Below, in pieces: positions 52,861 to 61,953 of a stretch of DNA of 64,000 bases. The notes under the pieces are model-generated. The model made no database searches. It saw only the letters and a list, made by a program, of their open reading frames with translations, and had not been told where the DNA came from. This DNA comes from Bacillota bacterium (lineage in GTDB: Bacteria; Bacillota; Clostridia; Acetivibrionales; DSM-27016), in contig JAEWDM010000038.1 in the NCBI GenBank assembly GCA_023390115.1, positions 1 through 64,000 on the forward strand, given 5' to 3'. Position 1 is the stretch's first letter; each line of letters starts with the position of its first letter. The translations under genes and the position numbers were made by a program.

Positions 52861-52864
52861 TTTT
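52841..52864 (+). terminator. Terminator after the repeat copy
   Basis: GGACA (52842-52846) pairs with TGTCC (52853-52857), followed by seven T residues. Confidence 0.65.
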
Positions 52865-52949
52865 GTTTGGGTAGTAAGTTTAAAATATTAGAGGGAGGGG
52901 GCTTTTGTATGTCCAAAGTCGGTACTATGACAGAAGAAGGCAGCTCCAG

Positions 52950-53063
52950 ATGGGAGATAAACAGGTAATGTCGATTGAAGATCCGAAGGATATTGAAAGA
53001 GGGCTAAATCGGTTTGAAGAATATCTCAAGAATATGGACAATAGAGACATAGAGCAGTTGTAA
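52950..53063 (+). CDS. Possible small protein upstream of the recombinase
   Basis: The product would have 37 residues (SIEDPKDIERGLNRFEEYLKNM), acidic and helical. No good ribosome binding site is present, and an overlapping 19-codon frame starts at 52909. Both could be remnants. Confidence 0.3.
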   Translation: MGDKQVMSIEDPKDIERGLNRFEEYLKNMDNRDIEQL

Positions 53064-53087
53064 ATATTTTAGTGAGGAGAGAAGTTT

Positions 53088-53198
53088 ATGATTTATACAA
53101 TTGAAATTGCTATATTAAAAATGTTGTTGAGGGAAGAATTAATAACAAATGACGAATATAATAAAGCTATTGAAACACTGTATAAAAAAGTTGCTTAA
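53088..53198 (+). CDS. Small helical protein upstream of the recombinase
   Basis: The product has 36 residues with GTGAGGAGAG before the ATG. The sequence IAILKMLLREELITNDEYNKAIETLYK resembles short SHOCT-like helical proteins often found beside large serine recombinases. It may act as a recombination directionality factor or regulator; that is inference. Confidence 0.5.
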   Translation: MIYTIEIAILKMLLREELITNDEYNKAIETLYKKVA

Positions 53199-53249
53199 TG
53201 TATTAATATTATATGCGTTTGACGCTTTAAGAAAAGGTGATCATATCTT

Positions 53250-54857
53250 ATGTTTCGTGTAGTCGATTATTGTAGAGTATCGACTGAGGAAGAAAGACAG
53301 CTGAAAGCACTTGATACTCAACAGGAAGAGAACGAAGATTTTATTAAAAAGCAGGCTAATTGGACATTAGTTGACAGGTATATTGATGAGGGAAAGAGTG
53401 CGACAACGACGCAAGGCAGAGATGATTTCAAGCGACTTTTGTCAGATATGCAGACTGATAAATTTGATATAATCTTGATTAAAATTCTTGACAGGGGATG
53501 GCGCAATACTCTGGATTGGAAGTTGTTTGAAAAGTTACTTATAACTAATAAAAAACAATTGTTTATCAAATCAAGAAATAGCTTTTATGATTTTAATAAC
53601 CCTACTGATTATATGGCAACGGGATTCGAAGCACAATTTGCAGAGTGGAGTTCATTAAATCAGTCTATTAAAATGAATCAGGCTCATCAAACGAGAATGA
53701 GGAAGGGGACTGTAGTAACTAGTGGTAGCATATGGGGATACACTCAATCAAATGCAAAACTCGAAATCAATGAGGCCGAGGCAGAAATTGTAAGATATAT
53801 TTTTAATGCCTATATTCAAGGGAAAGGGTTTAGGACTATAGCAAAAGAACTTGAGGAAAGGGGAATTAAAAATCACAAAGGAAATCCATTTGCCCTGACA
53901 ACTTTGAAACGAATCATCAGACAGGAAAAATATAAAGGCACTTTAATTTGTGGTAAGCGCCACAAAAATTTTTGGACAAAAGAAGCTGAAGCAATGCCTG
54001 AAGCCGAATGGTTTGTACACAAAAATGCAGTCCCCGCGATTATATCAAATGAAATATGGGATGAAGCAAATAAAATCTTAGCAGGAAGACGCAAAAAATT
54101 TGGGTTTGAAAATAAAAAAAGGTTGGTAGGTTGTTTTCGTGGAACTTATGTCTACTCAGGGAAGATTAAATGTGGTAAGTGCGGTAGACCATACTATCAC
54201 ATAAAGTATACTACTTCAAAACATGCGGTATGGGAATGCAAAGGCTATCGAGAATACGGTAAAACACATGAATGGGGCTGTAATAATACTAGGATGTATG
54301 ATTATGAGATAGATGGAATAGTAAAACAAATTATATTTGATTTTTGGCAAGGCAAAGATGCAAGTATTGAGCGTGTAATAAAAATACTAGAAGGTATTTT
54401 ATTAAAAAATGAATATCAGACAAGCATTGATAAATTACTAAAAGATAAAGAAAAATTAATCAGAAAAAAGGATAAGCTAATAGAATTGTATTCTGAAGAC
54501 CTTATAAGTAAAGAAGATTTCAAGAATCGAAATGATGAGTGCTCATTGCAATTGGAAAAAATGGAATCTGATATTAAAAATATTGAAGCAAAGAATAGCT
54601 CTATTATAGATAAAAGGGATAGGCTACTAATGATTCAGTCGCGCTGCCAAGTCAGCATTAGTTCTAAAGATGATCTGACGGATGAGTACATACTTTGCTT
54701 CCTTGATTCAATAATAATTAATCCAGAAAACATTATAAATATTACTTTAAATAGCAATTTCGAATTTGTCGTGCAAAAGGAGAATGATTCGTATACATAT
54801 GAGAATGTGTCCGAACCTGGATCGGGTAGATATACATATAGAGGTTGCTTCCGTTAA
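53250..54857 (+). CDS. Large serine recombinase (element integrase)
   Basis: The product has 535 residues. The resolvase-type catalytic domain has the nucleophilic Ser in YCRVSTEEE (residue 11) and the Arg-rich ILDRGWRNTLDW. The Recombinase domain follows (residues 180-260), then the zinc ribbon CGKCGRPYYH ... WECKGY, and a coiled-coil tail (residues 390-460). It should catalyse integration and excision. The frame runs across the attachment site, and the last 14 residues (PGSGRYTYRGCFR) are encoded by chromosomal comM sequence read in another frame. Confidence 0.92.
   Translation: MFRVVDYCRVSTEEERQLKALDTQQEENEDFIKKQANWTLVDRYIDEGKSATTTQGRDDFKRLLSDMQTDKFDIILIKILDRGWRNTLDWKLFEKLLITNKKQLFIKSRNSFYDFNNPTDYMATGFEAQFAEWSSLNQSIKMNQAHQTRMRKGTVVTSGSIWGYTQSNAKLEINEAEAEIVRYIFNAYIQGKGFRTIAKELEERGIKNHKGNPFALTTLKRIIRQEKYKGTLICGKRHKNFWTKEAEAMPEAEWFVHKNAVPAIISNEIWDEANKILAGRRKKFGFENKKRLVGCFRGTYVYSGKIKCGKCGRPYYHIKYTTSKHAVWECKGYREYGKTHEWGCNNTRMYDYEIDGIVKQIIFDFWQGKDASIERVIKILEGILLKNEYQTSIDKLLKDKEKLIRKKDKLIELYSEDLISKEDFKNRNDECSLQLEKMESDIKNIEAKNSSIIDKRDRLLMIQSRCQVSISSKDDLTDEYILCFLDSIIINPENIINITLNSNFEFVVQKENDSYTYENVSEPGSGRYTYRGCFR
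54812..54835. other. Right attachment site (attR) in comM
   Basis: The comM reading frame resumes at CTG GAT CGG (54817 on), the LDR-VDI-HIEV motif. Upstream bases encode the recombinase end. The crossover must lie near here; the left junction is outside the window. Confidence 0.65.
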
Positions 54858-55206
54858 GTATAAGGAGCTGGACAGCACAACCGCTGAAGAGAAATCGTGT
54901 GTAATAAGAGAAAGAGTCAATAAAGCGAGGAGGATTCAGCAGGACAGGTACAGGGGAATGAAAATATACTCCAATTCACAGCTTCAGCCGTCAATGATTG
55001 ACAAATACTGCAGGCTTGACCCAAAAGGGAGGGAGCTTTTAAAAAATGCCTTCGACAGGCTGGGCTTAAGCGCCAGAGCCCATAACAGAATTCTTAAGGT
55101 TTCAAGAACCATTGCCGACATGGACGCGAGCGGGGATATAAAGCCTTCCCATTTAGCTGAGGCAATCCAGTACAGGAGCCTTGACAGAAAATTCTGGAGG
55201 GAATAA
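54817..55206 (+). pseudogene. comM: 3' part of interrupted comM/yifB Mg-chelatase gene
   Basis: Read from the junction, 129 residues match the end of ComM/YifB proteins: LDRVDIHIEVASVKYKEL, then SVIRERVNKAR-like CVIRERVNKARRIQQDRY and FDRLGLSARAHNRILKVSRTIADMDASGDIKPSHLAEAIQYRSLDRKFW. ComM is a helicase of natural transformation. The 5' part should lie at the other end of the element. A precise excision would restore the gene. It lies next to dprA. Confidence 0.82.
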
Positions 55207-55291
55207 TAGCTGAATATGCATATATGAACAACACGGCATTAACCCCCTTCTTTGATAATGTAAACAATAACCTTACCGGAGGATGTGCTTT

Positions 55292-56404
55292 ATGTGCGGA
55301 GATATAAAATATTGGATTTGGCTCAGTTCTGTTCCTAATATAGGGCCCAGAAGGTGTTCGCAGATGCTTGAGTGCTTCGGAGGTCCGGAAGCCATATGGA
55401 ATATGAGGGAAGCTGATTTAAAGGATGCCCGTTTTTTGTCCTCATATGCCATAGAAAATCTTCTAAACCAGAAATACAGAAGTGATGCTGAAAGATTAAT
55501 GAATGAGATGCACAGGCACAGAATAAAAGCGATAGCTGTAAATGATCCGTCATATCCGTATTATCTGAAAAATATATATAACCCTCCTATAGTGCTGTAT
55601 GTTAGGGGCAGGCTTAAAAAAGACCAGAAGGCGGTGGCTGTTGTCGGCTCAAGGAGGGCATCCTCCTATGGCATGAAAATGGCCGGGGAGATAGCATATG
55701 AGCTGTCCGGGCTTGGAATTGCAGTAATAAGCGGCATGGCAAGAGGAATAGATACAATGGCTCACAGGGGCTGCCTAAAGGCGGGAGGAACAACTATAGC
55801 CGTTATGGGATGCGGCCTTGACAGGGCATATCCTTCAGAAAACAGGGAGCTAATGGAAAGTATCGCCAGCTCAGGTGCGGCTGTATCGGAATATCCTCCG
55901 GGGATTCCTCCTCTTCCTCAGAATTTTCCTGCGAGAAACAGGATAATCAGCGGAATTTCCCGGGGGGTAGTAGTTATTGAGGCGGGAGGGCGCAGCGGAT
56001 CGCTCATTACCGCTGATTTTGCCCTGGAGCAGGGGAGAGAGGTTTTTGCGGTGCCGGGAAATATTGACCGTGTAAACAGTGCGGGCGCCAATAAGCTTAT
56101 AAAAGATGGGGCAAAAATGGTGACCTGTGTTGAGGATATCTTAGAGGAGCTGGATATTAATAATATGACAGGTAAAATTAACAAGGCTGGAACAGGCAAT
56201 TTTATTTATAATTCAAGATTTGACAACCTTGACGGAGATGAGAAGGAGATTGTGAGGTGCCTGGAGGGAAATGCCCTTCATATTGACAGGATAAGCTTAA
56301 AAAGCGGGCTCGGCATTCAGGATGTAAATTCTCTACTGCTTATGCTTGAGCTTAAGGGAATAATAGAGCAAATGCCGGGAAGGATATATCGGCTCAGGAT
56401 TTAA
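55292..56404 (+). CDS. dprA: DNA processing protein DprA/Smf
   Basis: The product has 370 residues from the ATG behind CCGGAGG. The Rossmann-like core is clear: AVVGSRRASSYGMKMAGE, ISGMARGIDTMAHRGCLKAGG, GCGLDRAYPSENREL, FPARNRIISGISRGVVVIEAG, SGSLITADFALEQGREVFAVPGN. A helix-hairpin-helix precedes it and a DML1-like winged helix follows. DprA protects incoming single strands and loads RecA. It belongs to the chromosome, 85 bases after comM. Confidence 0.95.
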   Translation: MCGDIKYWIWLSSVPNIGPRRCSQMLECFGGPEAIWNMREADLKDARFLSSYAIENLLNQKYRSDAERLMNEMHRHRIKAIAVNDPSYPYYLKNIYNPPIVLYVRGRLKKDQKAVAVVGSRRASSYGMKMAGEIAYELSGLGIAVISGMARGIDTMAHRGCLKAGGTTIAVMGCGLDRAYPSENRELMESIASSGAAVSEYPPGIPPLPQNFPARNRIISGISRGVVVIEAGGRSGSLITADFALEQGREVFAVPGNIDRVNSAGANKLIKDGAKMVTCVEDILEELDINNMTGKINKAGTGNFIYNSRFDNLDGDEKEIVRCLEGNALHIDRISLKSGLGIQDVNSLLLMLELKGIIEQMPGRIYRLRI

Positions 56405-56861
56405 TAATGCGGCTGATGCACCGGGAAATATGGGCAAAAGGCAGGGAGTATATTTGGAATACAATTTTTGACAAAATGGACTTAAAAAACAGGGGGAGTA
56501 TTTAACGCTTTGCGATAATGCTCCTCTTTATGTATTTATGGGGATAATAGAGAAAAATAAGGGGGAAAATATATAGGCTAAAATACTTAATATCAAAATA
56601 AATAAATTATGTTTTACAATAAAAGATTGTGGACATTATAAAAAAATGTGTTAATATAATTATAGTTTTCCACCTTTTAAAATAATTATTTATAGGCTGA
56701 ATTATTTCTATAGAAAATGCAATAGAAAATGCAATAGAAAATGCAATAGAGCTTCTCTGTAAGATGGGGAAAAATATTTTTATTAAAAGGTGAGGCAAAA
56801 TACGGAAGAAAAGCTTATTATATTGAATAGTACTATAAAACAGTTTTTACGGAGGGACGAA
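56405..56861. other. Gene-free stretch with a tandem repeat, upstream of topA
   Basis: Three perfect copies of the 12-mer TAGAAAATGCAA lie at 56711-56746. The region is AT-rich; no gene was recognised. The promoter of topA must be here, but no single site stands out. Confidence 0.5.
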
Positions 56862-58955
56862 ATGGCAGAATATTTGGTGATTGTTGAATCTCCTGCAAAG
56901 GCAAAGACTATAGGCAAGTTTTTGGGGAAGGGCTATAAAATAGAAGCATCAATGGGACATATAAGAGACCTTCCAAAGAGCCAGATGGGTGTGGACGTAG
57001 ATAAGAACTTCCAGCCCAAATATATAACCATACGCGGAAAAGGGGATTTGATAAGCAAGCTGAAAAAAGAAGCCAAAAATGCCCGTAAGATTTATCTTGC
57101 TACTGACCCTGACCGTGAAGGGGAAGCAATATCCTGGCATTTGGCCAATATTTTAAATATAGATGAGAATGAGCAGTGCAGAATAACCTTTAATGAGATA
57201 ACAAAAAATGCTGTAAAGAGTGCAATAAAAGCTCCAAGGGAAATAGATATGGACCTGGTGGATGCACAGCAGGCGAGAAGAATACTTGACCGTATTGTGG
57301 GATATAAAATAAGCCCTCTGCTCTGGAGAAAGGTCAGAAAGGGCTTGAGCGCGGGAAGAGTCCAATCGGTGGCCACCAGGCTTATATGTGACCGCGAGGA
57401 GGAGATAGAAAGGTTTGTGCCTGACGAGTATTGGTCTATTACTGCGAAGCTTCTTAAGCAGAAAATGAGGTCAGGGGCATTTGATGCAAAATTTTACGGC
57501 TCCGGCAGCGGCAAAATTGAACTGAAAAATGAAGAGCAGGTAAAGCAAATACTGGGTGAAATCGAAGGCAGCCGGTATATCGCAAAAAAGGTTAAAACCA
57601 GTGAGAAGAAGAGGTATCCTTCGCCTCCCTTTACCACCAGTACACTGCAGCAGGAGGCGGCAAGGAAATTGGGCTTTACCACTAAAAGAACCATGATAGT
57701 TGCGCAGCAGCTTTACGAGGGAATAGAAGTTAAAGGAACGGGAGCCTTAGGGCTTGTGACATATATACGTACCGACTCCTTGAGAATTTCATCTGAAGCT
57801 CAGGCGGAGGCAAAGGATTTTATCAAGTCAAAATACGGAGAGAAATATGCCCCCGAAGAGGTGAGGAATTATAAAAACAAATCGGCTTCTCAGGATGCTC
57901 ACGAGGCTATAAGGCCCACTCATATAACAATGAATCCCGAATCTATAAAAGCATCGCTGTCAAATGATCAGTATAAAATTTATAAGCTGATATGGGAGAG
58001 GTTTATTGCAAGCCAGATGGCTTTTGCGGTATATGACACTCTTTCGGTGGACATCGAAGCCTCAGGCTATATTTTTAAGGCTAATGGCTCAAAGGTCAAA
58101 TTTGCCGGCTTTATGGTGCTGTATATAGAGGGAAGGGACGAGGAGAGCGAGGATGACGAGGTCAGTCTTCCCGAGATAAATGAGGGAGAGGAGCTCAGCC
58201 TGAAAAAAATTGATCCCAGGCAGCACTTTACCCAGCCACCCCAGAGATATACGGAGGCTACACTTGTAAAGACCCTTGAGGAGAAAGGAATAGGAAGGCC
58301 AAGCACTTATGCCCCAACCATAACGACAATACTTGCAAGGGGCTATGTGGAGAAGGAAAAAAAGCTGCTTGTGCCCACAGAGCTGGGTAAAATTGTGACG
58401 GACATCATGAAGAACCATTTTAAGGATATTGTTGATATAGACTTTACGGCTCAAATGGAAAAGCAGCTTGACGATGTGGAAGAGGGAGAAAAGAAATGGG
58501 TCCAGGTTATGGAGGATTTTTATACTCAGTTTGTTGATGTCCTCAAGGAAGCTGATGACCGCATAGGACATGTTGAGATTCCGGACGAGGTTACAGATAT
58601 TTTATGTGATAAATGCGGAAGAAATATGGTTATAAAAAACGGAAGGTTCGGAAAGTTTTTAGCTTGCCCCGGATTTCCCGAATGCAGAAATGCCAGGCCC
58701 ATACTGGAAGAGGCTGGTGTCAAATGCCCCAAGTGCGGAGGGAAGGTTCTTATTAAAAAGTCCAAAAGGGGCAAAAGGTATCTTGGCTGCGAGAATAACC
58801 CTTCATGCGGATTTATGACCTGGGATAAGCATACAAATGAAAGCTGTCCGAAATGCGGAAACTTTCTTGTAAAAAAATCTTCCGGCAAAAAGTCGGTACT
58901 AAAGTGCAGCAGTGACCAATGCGATTATGTAAAAGAAGAAACCGATAAAGGATAA
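56862..58955 (+). CDS. topA: DNA topoisomerase I
   Basis: The product has 697 residues from the ATG behind GGAGGG. The Toprim motifs are EYLVIVESPAKAKTIGKFLG and ATDPDREGEAISWHL. The catalytic Tyr lies in GLVTYIRTDSLRIS. Three C-terminal C4 zinc fingers follow: CDKCGRN ... CPGFPEC, CPKCGGK ... CENNPSC and CPKCGN ... CSSDQC. It relaxes negative supercoils and is the chromosomal housekeeping copy, unlike topB at 3243. Confidence 0.96.
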   Translation: MAEYLVIVESPAKAKTIGKFLGKGYKIEASMGHIRDLPKSQMGVDVDKNFQPKYITIRGKGDLISKLKKEAKNARKIYLATDPDREGEAISWHLANILNIDENEQCRITFNEITKNAVKSAIKAPREIDMDLVDAQQARRILDRIVGYKISPLLWRKVRKGLSAGRVQSVATRLICDREEEIERFVPDEYWSITAKLLKQKMRSGAFDAKFYGSGSGKIELKNEEQVKQILGEIEGSRYIAKKVKTSEKKRYPSPPFTTSTLQQEAARKLGFTTKRTMIVAQQLYEGIEVKGTGALGLVTYIRTDSLRISSEAQAEAKDFIKSKYGEKYAPEEVRNYKNKSASQDAHEAIRPTHITMNPESIKASLSNDQYKIYKLIWERFIASQMAFAVYDTLSVDIEASGYIFKANGSKVKFAGFMVLYIEGRDEESEDDEVSLPEINEGEELSLKKIDPRQHFTQPPQRYTEATLVKTLEEKGIGRPSTYAPTITTILARGYVEKEKKLLVPTELGKIVTDIMKNHFKDIVDIDFTAQMEKQLDDVEEGEKKWVQVMEDFYTQFVDVLKEADDRIGHVEIPDEVTDILCDKCGRNMVIKNGRFGKFLACPGFPECRNARPILEEAGVKCPKCGGKVLIKKSKRGKRYLGCENNPSCGFMTWDKHTNESCPKCGNFLVKKSSGKKSVLKCSSDQCDYVKEETDKG

Positions 58956-58971
58956 AGCTGCGGGGGAGACA

Positions 58972-60285
58972 ATGTCTGATTATATAAATGTAATAGGAGC
59001 GGGGCTGGCAGGCTGTGAAGCGGCCTGGCAGATAGCCCGGCGGGGAATAAAGGTAAGGCTGTTTGAGATGAAGCCTAAGGCATATACTCCCGCCCATCAT
59101 ATGCAGACCTTTGCAGAGCTGGTATGCAGCAACTCACTCAGATCTGATCAGCTTGAGAATGCTGTCGGGCTTTTGAAAGAGGAGCTTCGTATGTTTGACT
59201 CTCTGATTATGAGGTGTGCCGGCCTGACAAGAGTTCCTGCCGGAGGAGCACTTGCAGTGGACCGGGAGGGATTTTCAAAAAAGGTAACTGAATATATAGA
59301 AGGCTGTGAAAACATTAAAGTTATTAATGAGGAGGTGTGCCGGATACCCGAGGACGCAATAACAATAATTGCGACAGGGCCTCTGACCTCCGATTGCCTG
59401 TGCAGTGAAATACAAAGGTTTACAGGCCATGAGCATATGTATTTCTTTGATGCCGCTGCCCCTATAGTAACGTATGAGTCAATAGATATGTCAAAAGCAT
59501 ATAAGGCTGCGAGATACGGCAGAGGCAGCGAGGATTATATAAACTGCCCCATGAACAGGGAAGAATATAATGTGTTTTGGAACGAGCTTATAAACGCCGG
59601 TGAGGCGGAAGTAAAGGGCTTTGAAAAGGGCATGGTATTTGAAGGCTGTATGCCCGTCGAAAGTATGGCAAAAAGGGGACAGGACACATTGCGTTTTGGT
59701 CCTCTTAAGCCTGTAGGACTGATAAATCCCGTTACCGGCAGAGAGGATTATGCTGTTGTGCAGCTAAGGCAGGACAACAGCACAGGGAGCTTATACAATA
59801 TTGTAGGGTTTCAGACGCATTTAAAATGGCCTGAGCAGAAGAGAGTATTCAGCATGATACCCGGCTTAGGCAATGCCGATTTTGTAAGGTATGGTGTTAT
59901 GCATAAGAATACATATATCAACTCTCCCAGGCTTCTGGATGCCTCATACTCTGTCAGAAACAGGGAGGGGCTGTACTTTGCCGGGCAAATTACCGGAGTT
60001 GAGGGCTATATTGAATCGGCGTCATCAGGATTTGTTGCGGGCATAAACGCTGCTATGAGGTTTATGGGAAGGCCTCCCGTGATTTTTGACACTACCACTG
60101 CAACAGGAGCTTTAAGCAGCTATATATCCGACCCCTCGATTAAAAAATTTCAGCCAATGAATATAAACTTCGGACTTATGCAGGGCCTTAAGGCAAGGAT
60201 AAGGGACAAAAGAGAGAAAAATTCTCAAATAGCCCAAAGGGCCTTGGATGTAATAAGAGCAATCAAGGACGGCCTTCCGGGATGA
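58972..60285 (+). CDS. trmFO: tRNA m5U54 methyltransferase, folate/FAD-dependent
   Basis: The product has 437 residues with GGGGGAG upstream. The FAD-binding GAGLAGCEAAWQIARRG lies at the N-terminus, followed by EMKPKAYTPAHH, ELVCSNSLRSDQLENAVGLLKEEL and FAGQITGVEGYIESASSGFVAG. This is the TrmFO (Gid) pattern. It methylates U54 in the tRNA T-loop. It is found between topA and the flagellar genes in many clostridia. Confidence 0.96.
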   Translation: MSDYINVIGAGLAGCEAAWQIARRGIKVRLFEMKPKAYTPAHHMQTFAELVCSNSLRSDQLENAVGLLKEELRMFDSLIMRCAGLTRVPAGGALAVDREGFSKKVTEYIEGCENIKVINEEVCRIPEDAITIIATGPLTSDCLCSEIQRFTGHEHMYFFDAAAPIVTYESIDMSKAYKAARYGRGSEDYINCPMNREEYNVFWNELINAGEAEVKGFEKGMVFEGCMPVESMAKRGQDTLRFGPLKPVGLINPVTGREDYAVVQLRQDNSTGSLYNIVGFQTHLKWPEQKRVFSMIPGLGNADFVRYGVMHKNTYINSPRLLDASYSVRNREGLYFAGQITGVEGYIESASSGFVAGINAAMRFMGRPPVIFDTTTATGALSSYISDPSIKKFQPMNINFGLMQGLKARIRDKREKNSQIAQRALDVIRAIKDGLPG

Positions 60286-60679
60286 TTAATAAATTCTTTT
60301 TTAAAAAGCACGGTCCTAAAATTGAACTATAAGGTTATAGTACGATAGAACTATTTTACTTTTTAAAATTCCATATATGTCTTGATTTCAGTGTGCTTCA
60401 GCGCATGAAGCTAAGACCCGCCCAAGGCATATACTGGCTTATAATAAATATTTTAGATATTCTATTGTTGTGTTTTTATATATAATATGTTATTCTTATA
60501 ATAATTTATGGTATATTATGTATTATGTATTCAAGCGTTCTATTATGAGGAAATTTAACTTAAATTAACATAATAAATTGGAAAGCTTGAAGGAAATTTT
60601 ATTAATATGTCGAACTATATCTTTAAGTAGGGATCTAAGCATGTAAGACTTAATTTTGATATGCATAGGGGGATTAGAA
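60286..60679. other. Gap before the flagellar operon
   Basis: About 390 bases, AT-rich. No codY or hslVU gene, which sometimes lies here in relatives, was found. No sigma-28 consensus was recognised with confidence. Confidence 0.5.
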
Positions 60680-61069
60680 ATGCTTCAGGGAATGTTTAAC
60701 GGATTGAAACTAAGAGAGAAGGCTTTGGAAACCGCGTGGCTTAGAAATGACGTTATTGCTCAGAATATAGCTAATGTAGACACTCCGGGGTATAAAAAGA
60801 AGTCGGTGGCGTTTGAGGAACTGCTCAATAATGCTATGACTGATGCATATCAAGCGCATGAATATGCGACAGGTGAATATTTGAATGTGACCCCCACGGT
60901 TGTTGAGGATAACAGCAGCTTAAGCTATCGCCTTGACGGGAATAATGTAGACTTTGAAAGTGAGGCGGCGGCTATGGCTAAAAATGCTATTAAGTATTAT
61001 GCCTTGTCCCAAAGCGTGGGAGGATATTTCAGCAAGCTTAAATCGGTTATAAACGGAGGGAGCAGATAG
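60680..61069 (+). CDS. flgB: Flagellar rod protein FlgB
   Basis: The product has 129 residues from the ATG behind TAGGGGGATTAG. The rod signature is RNDVIAQNIANVDTPGYKKK near residue 25, and the end (MAKNAIKYYALSQSVGGYFSKLKSVI) is typical. It heads the flagellar operon; the next gene starts 3 bases later. Confidence 0.95.
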   Translation: MLQGMFNGLKLREKALETAWLRNDVIAQNIANVDTPGYKKKSVAFEELLNNAMTDAYQAHEYATGEYLNVTPTVVEDNSSLSYRLDGNNVDFESEAAAMAKNAIKYYALSQSVGGYFSKLKSVINGGSR

Positions 61070-61072
61070 AAT

Positions 61073-61516
61073 ATGAGTTATTTTAGTGCTCTTGATATAG
61101 GAGCTTCCGCATTAACAGCCCAGAGACTCAGAATGGACGTTATATCCCAAAACATAGCAAATGCCAATACTACGAGATCCGAGGACGGGCTTCCATACAG
61201 AAGGAAGGAAGTGCTTTTTGAGGAAAGAACTCAAACGCCTTCTTTTTCCAGCTTTCTTGAAAAAAGCTCAGGGCAGTATTCGGTAGGCGGAGGAGTGAGG
61301 GCAGCAAAAATTGTCGAGGATTCCTCTCCGTTTAAATCAGTCTATGATCCGGGCCATCCCGATGCCGATAATGAAGGATATGTACAAATGCCTAATGTTA
61401 ACGTAATCACAGAAATGGTAAACATGATTTCTGCAACAAGGTCCTATGAGGCGGGCATAACATCTATAAATACCACCAAGAGCATGGCTATGAAGGCGCT
61501 TGAGATAGGAAGGTAG
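61073..61516 (+). CDS. flgC: Flagellar rod protein FlgC
   Basis: The product has 147 residues. It has RMDVISQNIANANTTRSEDGLPYRRK at the start and VNVITEMVNMISATRSYEAGITSINTTKSMAMKALEIGR at the end, the FlgC pattern. Confidence 0.96.
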   Translation: MSYFSALDIGASALTAQRLRMDVISQNIANANTTRSEDGLPYRRKEVLFEERTQTPSFSSFLEKSSGQYSVGGGVRAAKIVEDSSPFKSVYDPGHPDADNEGYVQMPNVNVITEMVNMISATRSYEAGITSINTTKSMAMKALEIGR

Positions 61517-61565
61517 GCGTTTTGGATTTCTATACTAATGATAATAATTTTTGGGAGGGAAATTT

Positions 61566-61871
61566 ATGAATATAGGCGGAATAAGCGGTGTTGGTGCGTT
61601 TTCGTCTGAAGGTCTCGAAATAAAAGCCTTTCGGGAGAATCAGCAAGAGGCTGTAAGCTTTGCGGACTATTTAAAGAATGCTTTAAATAATGTCAGCGAT
61701 ATGCAGAATTATTCTGAGGAAGCCGCGAATGCGCTGGCGGCCGGAAAGACCGACAATATTGATGAGGTGGTTATTGCCGGGCAAAAGGCTGAGGTGGCGC
61801 TGCTGCTTACCCTTCAGGTGAGGAATAAGATACTTGACGCTTACAATGAAATCATGAGGATGCAGATATAA
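61566..61871 (+). CDS. fliE: Flagellar hook-basal body protein FliE
   Basis: The product has 101 residues from the ATG behind GGGAGGG. The C-terminal AEVALLLTLQVRNKILDAYNEIMRMQI is the conserved FliE end. It links the MS ring to the rod. Confidence 0.95.
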   Translation: MNIGGISGVGAFSSEGLEIKAFRENQQEAVSFADYLKNALNNVSDMQNYSEEAANALAAGKTDNIDEVVIAGQKAEVALLLTLQVRNKILDAYNEIMRMQI

Positions 61872-61953
61872 AGTTTATGTGTATGCTTTTAAAATATATT
61901 GTTTTGTATACTACTAAAGAGGAACCCTTAGAAGCAAGGTGGTGACTGATTAC

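Noticed and set aside
56711..56746. CRISPR-like repeats
   Set aside because: The units are 12 bases and directly adjacent, without spacers; no cas gene is present in the window.
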